Shown here: positions 1-13,661 of the stretch, piece by piece
How positions within the stretch are numbered: position 1 is the stretch's first letter
Layout: each line of letters begins with the position of its first letter
Assembly: GCA_016291995.1 (NCBI GenBank)
Contig: JAEEZV010000062.1
Coordinates: 1-33,616 of the forward strand
Source: Caryophanales bacterium
GTDB lineage: Bacteria > Bacillota_I > Bacilli_A > RF39 > UBA660
Direction: 5' to 3'
Length of the DNA: 33,616 nt
The notes under the pieces: generated by a model
What the model was told of the DNA's origin: nothing
Seen by the model: the letters and a program-made list of their open reading frames with translations, nothing else
Databases searched by the model: none
Made by a program: the position numbers and the translations under genes

Positions 1-71
1 ATATATTTAAAAGATTTTTTAATAATGGAGGAAAGCCCTTGCTTGCCACCATAGAAACTTTCTAATGACAT
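1..71 (-). CDS. 5' part of a tail/baseplate-region protein (MSLESFYGGKQGLSSIIKKSFKY...), truncated at window edge
   Basis: ATG at 71-69 preceded by GGGAGGAAAG; open to the window edge. Confidence 0.5.
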   Translation of the reverse strand, partial: MSLESFYGGKQGLSSIIKKSFKY

Positions 72-81
72 TCTTTCCTCC

Positions 82-1278
82 CTATCTAATATATTGATAA
101 TCTAAAACGAAAGTATCTTTTGGCCCATCGGCAACTACACACAATGAATTAACGTTAAATTCATTTAATTCGTAATAACCACTTGAACCAATTTGTACTT
201 CTTCACCATTAATAGCCATCATTAATTCTGGGTGTCCTCAAATACCAAAACGAACAATCGTTTTACCATTAGAGGCTAATATATTGCCGCCATTTTCATT
301 TAAATTTTTCAATTTATATAATTTAAATGTATCCGCAACAGAAAAATTATCTTCTATATTTTGTTCTAAATTAATATATCGTCCATTAATACTTGAACCA
401 TAACCCGTACTACCAACTTGATTAATACACTTTCCTGCGGGATATCCCACTCTTGCAGAAGTTAGAATATCAGGGTCTTCTGTAATTCTTTGTAATTGTA
501 AAAGAATAGCATTAAAGCTATCCTGCGCAGGTGTAAAAACACATTTATAATAGGCCATTTCTGTCGTTGAGTTTGTTTCTCACACTCAATTTAAAACAAC
601 ATCGTTTGTACCAGCAAGAATATTATCTCATCTTTGTGAATCTTCTGTACCAAATGGATCATAATTTGCGTCTGCTGTTAAAGTGGTAACACCATTTTTC
701 CCTCTAAACATTCAATAAGTATCATTTAACCTATTATGATATAAACGATTTTGTCCATAAGTATAACCACTAAATCCAGGATTTAATACTTCATAAAATT
801 GACCATTTGTTGTAGTATAAGTTGAATTATTATTTACATTAGGTTGTGTATTTGTTCCAGGATAATCATAGCTTTGAATTGCCACTCTAGCGTGGTCTTC
901 TCCCACAATTTTATATAATGTAACTAAACTATTAGAAGTTCCATTTGTAGAACTCCGTCTATTATTTATATATTTAACAAACTGATATTTTGTTTTAGCT
1001 TCATTATATCTAAAATTTCCGTCTATTGGAGCTAAAAGCTTTATAGCAATATCAAAATCATAATTTAAATCTCTTGGTATCCCAAAAGTAAGATAATAAG
1101 ATTTATTTGCTTCAAAAGACTGATTATCTGGTAATTGAAAAACAACATCACGATAGAAAGGAGATGTATCAGTTTCAATTTGTCAATCTAGATAGTAAGG
1201 GATCGCTTCTATTTCTTGCATACAAGTGGATCCAGTATTATATCTAAATTGGTTCATACTATATGCAGTATTAGCCAA
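82..1278 (-). CDS. Tail tip/baseplate-region structural protein, ~398 aa, unknown function
   Basis: TTG start at 1278 (MANTAYSMNQFRYNT...) after AAAGGAGGGTAAAAG; joins ORFs 712-906 and 238-558 (same frame) through in-frame TGA; ends at TAG 84-82. Confidence 0.75.
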
Positions 1279-1291
1279 CTTTTACCCTCCT

Positions 1292-3601
1292 TTATTCTCT
1301 TTCAAATACTTCATTTGCATTAACACTCATATTTGCGCCTGGACCAAAAGTAATACCAATGTTGTTAATAACATAATCTCCAAATGTATTAGTACTTTTT
1401 TCATTAATTGTAACTCTACTATTTGGAGCTAAATAAAAGGCAGGTAAAGCTGTTAAACTAACAGTCTTTTGATAGCGAGTATGCAAATAAAGTTCATATT
1501 TTATTTGGTCATAAGCACAATTATGATAACCACCAGGAATTAAACAAGAATAAATTTCATTTCCAACTTGTGTAAAAGGTTGTCCTTGTGCTATAGACTC
1601 TGCTCTTTGTTCTTCAATAGTTGATGCTGGTCTTAATGCAGTGTTTTGAGATGTATTATAAGAAATATCATCTATATTTAAAATATCTACATTTGGAATT
1701 TCTGGATTAAAAAGACAATTAATTTCATCATCTTTTGTTACCTGTGAACGACGACCAATCGCATTAACGCTATATTTTCCAAGAGTAGAAGTAGATGCGT
1801 TAATAAAGTCTAAATAATAATTTCCATCTGCCAAAGTACGCCATTCTGTGTGCGGCGTAGCTATATCTGCTCATTCTGGAGCTTCCGCATCATCTGGAGG
1901 TATTTCTGCTCAAAAACACTGATCTATTAAATTATATACAGTTGGTCAATTAGCATTTAGCTCTTCATAATAGTAACCTTTATCAGTTCCATTTATTTCT
2001 GCTAATTTACCTTTTAAATATAACAGGGTTCTTCAATCTTTAACATAATAAATATTACCAGATCTTCCTCCATAAATTTTACAAGGTTGTAATTGTTCGG
2101 TTTCTGGTTTAGTAGAGTCATATAAAAATACTTCTTCGTACACGCTTCCAGTCCAATAATAAACCTTGTTTGAATCATATAGGTAATACAAATCATCTAA
2201 ATTACCTATCTCTGGTAAAGTATTGCCAACATTTCTGGCGAACCCGGCAACTATATTTCCAGTATATCCATATTCATTTTTTTCACTGAATAAAACTAAA
2301 ATTTCATTATAGTTACTAAGAGTGTCTCCACCATATACGGCATAGTATGGATAAGAAACACCCATTTGTATGCCTATTGGTTTAGGTTTTTCATCTATTG
2401 CTAAATGATATCGTACTTCATAACTAATATCATTAACAGTGTTTTGTCTTAATCCTAAAACAATATAATCATTTTTAATGTTATCATATTGTGGGGTAAC
2501 ATTAATACTAGTAATGTTACCAGTATCGGTAAAAGTGTAAACACTCTTAGAGTTATTTGTTTCTACTAAATATTGTTTTTCTGAAGTTTCTTCTAATACT
2601 AATTTGCCCTGTGTAGTATTGATATAGTTTTTAATTTCTCGAAAATGAAAAATTCCAAATTCATCATAGAAAAACTCATAATTACCAAGAATTTCTTTAA
2701 TTCTTGTAAGAACTGCCGCAACTGACTCGCCCGCATTAGCAGTTAATTCATCAGGAATAACAAAATCAGACATTATATATCCAACATCGTCTCCAGGATT
2801 AAAAGTCAAATAGTTTACTTCTTCATCTGGCTCTATTAAAGTATATTGATACATTATACCGTTAGCCGCACTTGGAATTTCTTCTTCATAATGATTATCT
2901 GCGGTTTGAGTCATATATAATTTAGTATCACCATTTCATTTCATAATTTTACGAATACGACGGGGGATATCTTCAATTACAATGTTACTAATAGGTTCTC
3001 CACCATAATGATTTACTAGCTCTTGGATAATTTCATATATTAAAACTTTTTGTTCACTATATTCTCCTGTTGGAAGTTGAGTAGCCATTGTGTCTAAAAC
3101 AACTAAAGCAGGTAACGTTCCGCCAACATCTCCATTTAACATTGCCATTTTGTCTTTTAAAGAAATGTTAATTGAAACAGATCCTCCTGTAGATGATGCA
3201 GCACTAAAAGAACTAATAAAAAAAACGCCTTGCGGAAATCATAAGATAGGATATTCTAAATATTCATCAGAGTCATTTTTAACGCCAATTTCTAAGAAAA
3301 TTTTCTTATTTATACTAAAATCAGATTCCATATCTTCAACATTATAATCTCCATAACTTACATTACAAGTTAAAGAACAAGTTACTCTGACGGCAGAAGA
3401 GCCATCTTTTGACATAGAGCCAGACGTAATTTGTCCTTCTATGTCTTTGATAGGCTCTTCTTCTCAATTTAACAAAGTAATTTTAAAATACTGCCGCTGA
3501 TTTGCAAATTCATCTATTTTTTGTAAAAAAACCCTTCTTTTTATTTCTTCATTGGAATTATATATATAGCTGTCTTGGAGGTATGGGTATATCTTTCTCA
3601 T
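1292..3601 (-). CDS. Tail-associated/baseplate protein, ~769 aa
   Basis: ATG at 3601 with AGGAGGTTTTT upstream (MRKIYPYLQDSYIYNSNEEIKRRVFLQ...); joins ORFs 2936-3148, 2033-2914 and 1292-1834 (all one frame) when TGA=Trp; TAA at 1294-1292. Position and content fit a siphophage tail-associated protein. Confidence 0.8.
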
Positions 3602-3610
3602 AAAAACCTC

Positions 3611-6600
3611 CTAAGCTGAAGCGAAATATTGTTTTATAACTGTTCCTCGATAATTAATAGAACCGTAAAGAGGAACTTTTGCTGTACAAACAGAAAAATC
3701 GCCATCGGAAAATTCAACTTCATATCATGCTTGATCTAAATAATAAATAACAAATACTTCATTTTCACGATTTTCATCTGTTATTTTATAAATAGTATTA
3801 TATTGAGGATTTTCAATATTTGCAATTAACAAATATCCATATTCTTGTTGAGCTTCAGAACTAGCCATTAAATCATTTCAATGTTTATTAGGACTTTGCA
3901 TATTATATTCGTTAGAGAAACCTCAATAAACAAGATTTTCAGTTTCTTCTATTCTAATTTTAGATGGATCCGATGTTGTGATATAGTTATACCAGTAACG
4001 AGAATAAATTTGATCTTCTGCGCCAGTAACAGATTCATCTAAAACATATTGCCATTCATCTAAATAAGGTCTATTATCATTTGGAGATTGAACCATCCGA
4101 CGGCCTAAGAATCTAACATCTTCAATATCAAATTCCGTCATTAAATTATACACACCAGTTTGACCAACTAAACGTTTTTCTCAATTATTACTACCAACTG
4201 TTTTAATTTCTAATAAAGCATAAGGTGTTACATCAAAACTAATACCAGTTCAATTTTGCATTTTTTGTTCTGAAACAACATAACTTATTTCTTCAGTTTC
4301 ATTAATTGTAACATTACGATAGCCAATTTGATGGTATTGCTCTCTAATAGTAGAACCTAAACTAACATTTGGATAAAAAGTATTCGTATATTGTCCAACA
4401 ATATCTTTCACTTTTTCAACCCTAGTAATCGTAGATTCTTTAGTATATTCAATTTGATATTCTAAAATATAATTTAATTCATACTCTTCTCCATTAAAAA
4501 ACTGTAATCCAGTAACATTTAAATCACTTGGAATTTGATAATATCCTTTCGGATTAACAAAAATGTCTTTATATTGAACTTCAGTTTGTTCAACAGAGTC
4601 TGTTTGAAGTCGTAATCTTAATTTATATCCTAGCAAGAAATTTTCTGCTATATAAGAAGAAGATTTTTGTCCTCCAAATTGTTCTAAATATTTATCAACT
4701 GAAACGCCATCAATTTCTGTACTTAGAGTAGAATTATTAACCATTCAAAAAGGTTTAGAGGTAAACTGAATTTGGAGGTTTCTCATGAGAATAGACCCAT
4801 TTCTAACTTTTTGATTTTTGAGTATTCCCGTATATTCTTGATTTAATTGATCTAAAATAGTAATAGGATCAACTCATCCACCAAAAGCAGAATCTGTAAC
4901 TAATACACTTCCAGTAACTAAGTCTTCTCCAACAATATATTTGTCATTTTTAAGATTATATTGCTGAATTCTAACAATTTCTATAGTATCAGTTTCATCA
5001 TCTTCGTCATCAGAATCGTCACTATTTTTTCCTTTTGCTTTTAATGCGGTGGCTTCATCATTTCTAATTGTTATAACGCCATAGTCATGTAATTTTTGAA
5101 GATCATTGCCATCTTCAATTTCATACATTGTAGCATTAAAACTATATAATCTACGACCGATAGTTTTATTAGGAGTTAATGATATATCATTTAACATAAC
5201 TATCATATTTCCTTCAGTCATTGAACGGAATAATTTAGGTTCACCGTCATTTAATCAAGCAATGACTCTCTCCCTAAATTCTCTTTCTCAATATCAATTA
5301 TCATGAAGGTATGTATCGTGTTGTCCTTGTGTAAAAGGATCTTCAACCGCATTTAAAATAGTATCATTGCGTATTTGATATTCGTTTCCGATATGCTCAT
5401 CATATGCTTCTAAGGTTGGAGCAAATTCATCATCATTATCATCTAAAAATTTTCTGTTAAAATCTTCTTCTGCACTAATTAAACCACTAATAGAAAATTG
5501 TTTATAATTCATGCGAGCATTTTCAGCAAATTTAGGATATTTTCCACCCAAGGTATCTATTTTAACCCTATTTACGACTGGTTTTAATGAATTAATCGCC
5601 CCATCAAAACGAATTGCTAATTGTTTATCTTGCCGCAAGAATAACATATCATAAAAATTGGGGAAAACAAACATAGGAGCTGTTCTAACAGGAGATCATG
5701 TCCCGCCTTCTTTATAATGATATTGTGCCCTATATTTATATTGTAATAAACTACAAACAGTTCTGTCTTCAAAGTCTTGATCGATCATTCCTTTATGATA
5801 TGTTACTTGAATAATTTCATTTGTTTTATAATTATCTGCACTAGAACATCTATAAATATATAAATATCCAGGATACATTTCTTGTTTAGATTTTACATTA
5901 CCAACAACAAAACCATCCTCTTCTGTTACAATTCGTTGAGATAAATCATTATAATTTACAACTTCAGTCCCATTTCAATTTATTGTATCTCCTGAAGTAA
6001 CATCGTTATAGCTATTTAGTAAAATTGTATTAAAAGTTCACTCTAATTCAAAATTCTGATTATTAAAAGTAGCTATTTCAATAGTTTTTTCATCTCACCA
6101 TTTATAACCGTTTCGTGTTTCTGCTTCAATGTGAATAACATAGGATTCGCCAATAGTGGCGTTATTCATGTCTGCTAGATAATAAACAGAATCTTTTTCA
6201 TTATTTCCGACATAAATAACGCCTGAATCAACTAACACTATATTAGAATTATCTGTTGAAAAAATAGTAATTTGATAATGATCTAAATATTCAGTGTTTG
6301 TCTCTGGTGGAGACATTCATCGAATTTGAGCGGCTATTGGAATAAAACCTTTATTATAAGCAGGATAAGTTTGTTGAATATAAGTATATCTTGTAGAAAT
6401 TCCATCTGAACCAGTCTGTATTTCTGGATCACTCATATAATCATCTATACCATTAAAACAAAAAACTGGTCTAGGAATAGCTCTTAATAAAGTAACACCT
6501 GACCATTCTGAAAAATAAGGCCTTTCTGTTAAAATATATTGAGATAAAACTACATTTTCATCATTTAATTTTTTAGATGAACAATCTAATCTTAACTGTG

Positions 6601-6985
6601 CTTGATATCAAGTTTCTGTTTTAAAATTTTTACTTGGCGTGCTTCCAGTATCTAATGTTTCTGAAATTAAATAATCTTTTGGAATCGCAATCCAATATAA
6701 TTCAGTTTCTGGATCTTTATAAAGATTTAATTCATTTTCAACATCTTTAATTAAAATACCTTGAACAACAGCTGTTTTAGTTTGTGCTTCATATGCTCTA
6801 TTTTCTAAAACATACTCGTTTGTTTTTTGGTCTACTAAAGACACATGAATTTTATTAATCATTTCAGGTGTATTGTAAGGAGATAATGAAAAAACAATAT
6901 ATGCTTCTTCAGAAGTATAAACAAAAGCAGGCATAAAAGTATCTACTAATGGTGGATATAAAGTATTTACCAATGTAGTTGCCAT
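3611..6985 (-). CDS. Large tail/baseplate structural protein, ~1124 aa
   Basis: ATG at 6985 (MATTLVNTLYPPLVDTF...) with AAGGAGAATATA upstream; joins seven same-frame ORFs (6608-6985, 6095-6316, 5696-5878, 5294-5674, 4874-5221, 4250-4744, 3923-4153) when TGA=Trp; TAG at 3613-3611. Confidence 0.8.
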
Positions 6986-6999
6986 TATATTCTCCTTAA

Positions 7000-7254
7000 T
7001 TAATTACCACTAGTGTCATATCAAAGTTTTGTATTCAAATTTGCATTTGTTGGAGCAAGTGTCCCATAACTTAAAAACGTACCTGTCTCAAAATAATTAT
7101 ATAAATATTTAGCGAAATCTGCTAAAGTAATATATTCTTGTTCATTATTAACTGATAATGTAATATATACGTCTTCTGCGGCAGCCCCTATATTTACAGA
7201 TTCAACAGACTCACCCTGTCCGCGCTCAATTTTATTAATCGGTAATGTTGGCAT
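7000..7254 (-). CDS. Small tail-region protein, 84 aa
   Basis: MPTLPINKIERGQGESVES...; one in-frame TGA near the end (KLWYDTSGN), then TAA at 7002-7000; start overlaps the end of the upstream gene. Confidence 0.6.
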
Positions 7255-7453
7255 CCTCTTCCTCCTCTTGCGGAGGCTGCTCTTCCGCAGCTGCCGCGCT
7301 TAAAAATTCTATCATAACTTGATCTTTTAAAGTACATAACACTTTATTTAAAGCATCTTCCATCATTGATGGAGAAATATTATACTGTGTCATAAAAGAA
7401 GCCACCCACTGCTGAGTGGCTCCCTGGACCTCTAAACGTGTTTGTAAATTCAT
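7235..7453 (-). CDS. Small acidic protein, 72 aa
   Basis: MNLQTRLEVQGATQQW...; SD AAAAGGAGATAAAAGG; no TGA; TAA stop. Confidence 0.65.
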   Translation of the reverse strand: MNLQTRLEVQGATQQWVASFMTQYNISPSMMEDALNKVLCTLKDQVMIEFLSAAAAEEQPPQEEEEDANITD

Positions 7454-7476
7454 CCTTTTATCTCCTTTTATTTTGT

Positions 7477-10400
7477 TTATGATACAGTAACTGCACTAAC
7501 CTCATAATTATTCAAATAATAAGTATGTCCATCAATAGTAACATTTGGAGTAGCTCCAATATATTGTAAGAAACTACTTGATGAAGTATGACTATGCGAA
7601 CTCGGAGTAAAGCTTGAAGGTTTATTAGAAATGTCACCTCATCCAACAGAGTTTCAATAAGCAACCGCACCTAGTTCACTAAATCTACTATTAATATATT
7701 GAGCATATGCATCAACTAAACTAATTTTATCTAAAAGTTGTTGAATAAATCCATATAATGTACTAGCTTTTGCTGAATAACTATGACTATAACCACCATA
7801 TGTTCCATTGCCTGTAATAGTATGTTCTTTAAAATATAGTCAACTACTATCATTCTCTGGCATAGTAATTCAATTAGTTTGAATACCTGGCTTAATAGCT
7901 CATCCAACACTATCTTTAATAGCATTTGTCTCTACTAATTTCGGTCTAATGCCTCACTGGTGCCTAATATATGCACCATCATTTGTCGTAATACTAACTT
8001 GGGGATTTTCATTTTCGTTTGACACATTAATTGTTCCTATTGCTCTATTTAAATTTAAAGTATTCCCACTATTAGGTCTAAGCCTTATATAAACAAGGCC
8101 TCCTGCATTATCATTATAACTATTGATATTCAAACCATCATTACTTGCATCTTGAGTAATATTCATTTTACCAACAGAATATAAATTAAAGTTTCCTTTA
8201 GAATGTAAATAACTACCATTTGTAGGAGTTAATCGTAAAAAACTGTTATAATAAATATAACCATCTGTTGTATTCCCACTTCGACCACTCGCTCCAGTAT
8301 AATACCCCAATTGAATTCTTGAAACAGGAGAGCTTCCACTGGTTTGTCCCATTAATAAAAATGGTCGAAGGTAATTATTTGTATTTGAACTAGTATTTTC
8401 TCCATAAAGATTACAATTTAATTCAGAACTAAAATTAGCATTACCCTTTGCCCAAATACTTGCGGCACTCGCAACATTTGTTGTTCAAGTATTTCCACCA
8501 TTAAAAATATATGAATCAGCTACTTCTATATTATGTTTTTTACCAAAATTAAAATTAATATTGCTTTCTGTAATATTAAATTCACTATCATTATTATTAT
8601 TCATGGAAATATTTAAATATCCTTGTTTTACAGAAGAAGTATTTCCTAAATATACTCCATCTTTAGACAAAGTGATTTTAGAATTAGTAAATTTTGAAGT
8701 TTTATTATTATTATTTCCATCAATTCCATCAAAAGCATATAAACTAAGAGTTTTTCCATGAATACTTAATGGACGAGTATAATCACTACGATTACCAGAT
8801 GAGCCATGCTCTCCACCGGTAATATAAATTGTTCCGTCATCTTCATCTACTGTATTTTTTTCAGCAAATAAAGAAATAAAAGTTTTTGTATTATCAACGC
8901 TATTTCCTGCTTCAAATTGCGCGCCAATATGAGTTGGATTATCTTCTATATCACCAAAAGCTCAAATATCGCTTACAGAAAAGCTCGTACTACCATTAAC
9001 TCCACTTCCACTACTAGAAGCACCGTCTTGTAATCTATTAGCAATAAAACGTCCTTTATTATCAATACCAGATAATAATATTCGTTGATTACCTCTGTGC
9101 CTAAAAATAGAAAAAATACTGCGTTGTAAAGGATCAAGTTGTAATTCTAAAGAGTCTCCTTCTGCAATATTAGTACCAGGCTCAGTATTTACATCACCAG
9201 CTGTTAATTCACGTCCTTTAATTGAAACATACGGACCACCACGATAAAACCATTTATTATAATCTGGATGATCTTCTGATACATTTTTTTGATAAGGTTC
9301 ACCAATAGCAGTTAATAAAATACCTTGATCGCTATGAGCAATATCATGTTCATGTTCAGTAGCATAATTGTCGTTATAAGGATCAGATATTTCTCCAGAA
9401 GCAGTATAATATAAAGAACGACGGCCAAGGCGTCAACCACCAACTTTACTAACTCCGCCAGGCACAAGTTCAATACGACCTTCATTGTATCCTTGAGTTC
9501 CTTGTCCACCAAACTTATTTTCATTTGGTAAACCAAAATAAGCATTTCCAGTCTTAGAATCTAAAAATATGCTTTGTTTACCATGCGAAAGTCCCAATAA
9601 ACCAATATCTGATTCATCCTCACCATAAGCAGACATCTCTCCCATTACAACACCAGTAAAAGTATTATCATTTTCTTTTTTACCAGCACCTATTTGTGGA
9701 GCCACTATATATCCTGCATCTTCATTAATGTCAACATGATTTCCATCTCATGCATTAAGAGAAGCAAGACCATAAACATTTAAAGACATATAAATTGGAA
9801 CTAAAATCTTTACTTTGTTTAAATTTGAATCACTTAAACTATTTTGAAGAGCCGCACTTTCTGTATTATATGTTTGTGTTAATATATTAATTTCATTGTT
9901 ATAATTGTCTAGTGTTGTATTATGCTCTTCTAAAAGAATATTTTGTTGTTCAGTATAAGCATCATTATTCTCATTTAAAATAATCTGTAATTCGTCTGGT
10001 GAATTTTTATATTGTTCATTAATATTTTTTATTTGTTGCTCATGCTCTTTTTGTAAATTAATCTTTTTATTTCTATAATCAATATTTTCTTGCCGAATTT
10101 GTTGATTAATATTATTTATATTTTCATTATATGTATTAGTTAAATTTTTTATGTTTTGTGTAATATCATCAAGAGTCTGTTTAGCCTCAAAGGAAGAATA
10201 AGTAATAATTTCTACTCTATTATCACAACTTACTCCATTATAATCTTCTGTTGGCAAAATATAAAGGCCATCTTTATTAACGGTTTGTAATACAAATTGA
10301 CCATTAATACTATCTTTTTCTTCCAATAGACGAATAGGAATAGTATTATTTTCTATCTCACCTGATTGTCCAAGGCCACCCGCCACCTTTCATTCAGTAT

Positions 10401-13400
10401 AACGTCCTTCTAACCCGTGTAAAAATACTCCTTGATTCTTGTTATATAAGGGAGTGCGGCCGTCCGCGTTATAAAGAATTTGTTTTAGATATTTTTTATT
10501 ATCTAAATATAATAAATTTTTACCAGTTACAGGTAAAAGTTCTGATTGAATATCTGCTAATGCTCCATTTGTTTGAACAACACAAATAGGATAAACGCAA
10601 TGATATTCTTTTTCTCTTATTGTAACAGTCGCTTTAATTATTAAGTTGGTATAATGATTATTTTTTTCACAATTATAATGTAATCTTATTTGATTATTTT
10701 GCAAACTATTATCACTATCATCAAACTCTCAATAATTACTTCTATTAGTTCCACCTAAGACTTCTCAATGAACACTGGTAAAATCAGATGAAGGAATTTC
10801 AATAGACCTGTTATAAAGTTTTACTTCAAGAATTGGATCTAATGAATTAGAAGTTGTCGAAATATTTCAAAGACTTCTCTTCTCATTTCCATTTTTATAT
10901 TCATAAACTGTTAATGGTTGAGTATCTAAAATCCGTCTATTATCATTTATTGTGATAATCTTCGCTATTATATCTGTACCATTTGTTCCATTATCACCAA
11001 TTTTTCCAAAATAAAAATCTGTATAAGCTGTATAGGTTTCATTTCCATATTTTATAATACATTGAATTTGATTATTCGTACAATCATAATCATACGATGG
11101 CGCGATAGAAAAATCAGTTGTTTGACCTTCAACCATATCAAAATCATGTGTAACAATATTTTCATATAAGTTTTCTGGTGGTACAATTAATGTATCGACT
11201 ATAGGATAGCGCCAATTAACACTATAAGTTCCTTCATTTACTTCTAATCCATTCGGATCATATAAATGAGCTTTTAATTGAAGTATTTCTATCGGTTCTG
11301 TATGCCTAAAATCAGTCGGTGTAATATTTCCTGCGAATAAAGGACTTACTCCTGTTTCGCTATATTGAAAAATTTGATTAGCATTGTCAATTACAACTGT
11401 AAAATTATTCAATGTTGGAATATCTTCATTATATAAAGCAATGCTCCCGGTTCCAATACAATATCATTTACTTAAATTATCAATATCTGTTTGCATATCA
11501 ACAGTATAAACTTGACATTCAAAATTTATTTGTGACGCATTTCTAATATTTTTGATAGGATATTGTATCTTATTTCCATTTATTCCTAAAGGATAAGAAA
11601 CATCTAATAATTCAATAGCATCTTTATTTAAACTAATTCTAGTATTATAATCTAAAATACTATCAATTTGATTTTTAACTTCATCATATGTTTGAGTAAA
11701 AGTAAATATCTCACCTGCTGCGGTTCGCTTAGACCAATAAAATTTAAATTGATTATCTTGCTTATTTGATTCAAAGAATGATTCTTTTCCATCAATTAAA
11801 CAAGTTAATAACGGTTTGCCGCCATCTCATTTAAATTTCGTTCCAAGATCTGATTCAATTGTAATATTGCGCTTACAGGCTTCATTATAAAGGATAAACT
11901 GTTCTTTTAATGTAATAAATGAACCGCTACCGTCGTCATAGACCGCCGTGCATAAATATATATTTTCATAAGCTTTATTGTCAGAAGCTTTTAAAATAAT
12001 TTGTGAAGCATGTTCATGATTAATATCACCTAAATATCTTCAACCAACTCCGCCATGTCAATTATATCTATCATCTTGAGAAGAAGATACTCTAATATCT
12101 TTTACAAATCAATAAAAAGTACAATTATCATTAATATTTGTTCATTCTTTATATGTAGTTCTTGCCTTCGCAATTAAAGTTTCTTCTTCATTTACACTAT
12201 AAAAGATAGCTCCATTTGGAGTGTTTACAGTAATTTTATAATCACCATATTCAGAAGAAATTTCTTTTAAAGCTAAGAATTGAACATTCTTAACTCAAAT
12301 ATCTTTTCCATGATATTGACCGTCAGAATCTAACATTTTTAATTTATTAGAATCAACAAAATTATATCCATCAATATTTTCTATAAAACCTTTACAATAA
12401 AAAGCTATTTGATCAATTCCAATAAAATCTTCTACATCTATTGGAAAAATAGTATATTGATTAGAAAATTGTGAAAAAAGAAAAGGATTACCAACCATAT
12501 GTGAACTATCTAAAACATATGAAAGAATCTTTTCAGGTTGATTAATATTATCTTGTAAATTTGTTAATGACTGATCAAATCATTGAGAATATTTTTCTAT
12601 TAAATTATTAATATTTTCACTATTTAATAATTCTGCTATTAAAAATTGATAAGCAGTAAAAATACTCTTTTCTTGTGTTGTAAATTTTTCTTTATTAATA
12701 TCAAGAAAATCTATAATTTTTATATAAATAGCTGTTAAATTATTTTTTAAAATATCAAAATCAGAAATATTATTTATTTGATCTTCAATTTGTTGTTGAA
12801 AATCAAACATAGAGTATAAAGTTTCTCCGTCTGGTAAATAAGCTTTTACATTATTAGAAACTGCTGTAAATAATTCACCATTTGTAGAATAAACTATTTC
12901 TTTATTTTTAAAAATTAAATTAAAAATTAATCCATATTCTGCTTTAACTTGATTTTGTTGATGTTGATCTAAAGAAGTACGAAAATCTGCTGAAAGCATG
13001 ACAGCTTTAGCATCTTTTATATAAGTTTCTAATTGAGGAATATTTAAATTATAAGGAACTTGATTCGTTTTATTTCTATCATATAATAGTACAATATCTT
13101 GATAAACACCATTCTGTTTTGTTTCACTATAGGAATTTAAACCAACGCCATTCATAGCATATTCTTCATTAATTAACTTTAAAGTATTTGTTCCAATGAT
13201 AGAATAATCATTTATTGCTGATGAAACCGTTTGAATCGTATTTCCAACATAGTAAGAACTAGCATTTCCTAAAATTATTTTTCTATTTGAGAAATTATTT
13301 TGAGGAATCTGCACATATACTGTTGTATTTGGCGCATAAGTAGTTCCAACAGAAGCATAAGCTGTAAAAAATCCTCCGTTATATTTTACTCTATGCGACC

Positions 13401-13539
13401 CATCTTGCGCGGGAGCTAGCGCTTTATCAATAGTAGCGATGATTGTTTTATCTAAATCTAAATCTTCGATACGTTTATTGACTAAAACATCAACAGCTTT
13501 TAAGATAGTATTACTATCTATTTTTTTTGAATTAGCCAT
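7477..13539 (-). CDS. Very large tail fibre / tail-tip receptor-binding protein, ~2020 aa
   Basis: ATG at 13539 with AAAGGAGAGTTTA upstream; frame-0 ORFs 12580-13539, 12295-12498, 10867-11412, 10390-10704, 9748-10386, 9433-9705, 8485-8670 and 7954-8352 plus unlisted stretches join through TGA with no TAA/TAG seen by eye; coiled-coil-like segment about 9840-10180; C-terminal WGDISNKPSSFTPSSHSHTSSS motif typical of phage tail fibres; TAA at 7479-7477. Confidence 0.8.
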
Positions 13540-13565
13540 TAAACTCTCCTTTACAAATAAAAAAA

Positions 13566-13594
13566 ATAGGGAGAAGTATGAGACTTCTCCCTAT
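13566..13594 (-). terminator. Intrinsic-type terminator after tape measure gene
   Basis: ATAGGGAGAAGT-CTCAT-ACTTCTCCCTAT, perfect 12-bp stem followed by TTTTTTTTATTT on the minus strand. Confidence 0.85.
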
Positions 13595-13600
13595 AAATAC

Positions 13601-13638
13601 CTTTTATCTCATATTCCTAATATTTTTAAAGATAAAAG
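13601..13638. repeat. Inverted repeat CTTTTATCT...AGATAAAAG (9-bp arms) in the tape measure/fibre intergenic region
   Basis: Arms at 13601-13609 and 13630-13638, perfect complements. Confidence 0.6.
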
Positions 13639-13661
13639 AGTTTTAATTATAATATTTTGCC

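Noticed and set aside
1226-1432. Plus-strand ORFs across the window (e.g. 1226-1432, 3090-3347, 5106-5306, 8561-8761, 13439-13723, 14150-14374, 16126-16621, 17182-17526, 17953-18186, 30176-30637, 33387-33608)
   Set aside because: All lie antisense to well-supported minus-strand genes, have low-complexity or biased composition and no SD-start context
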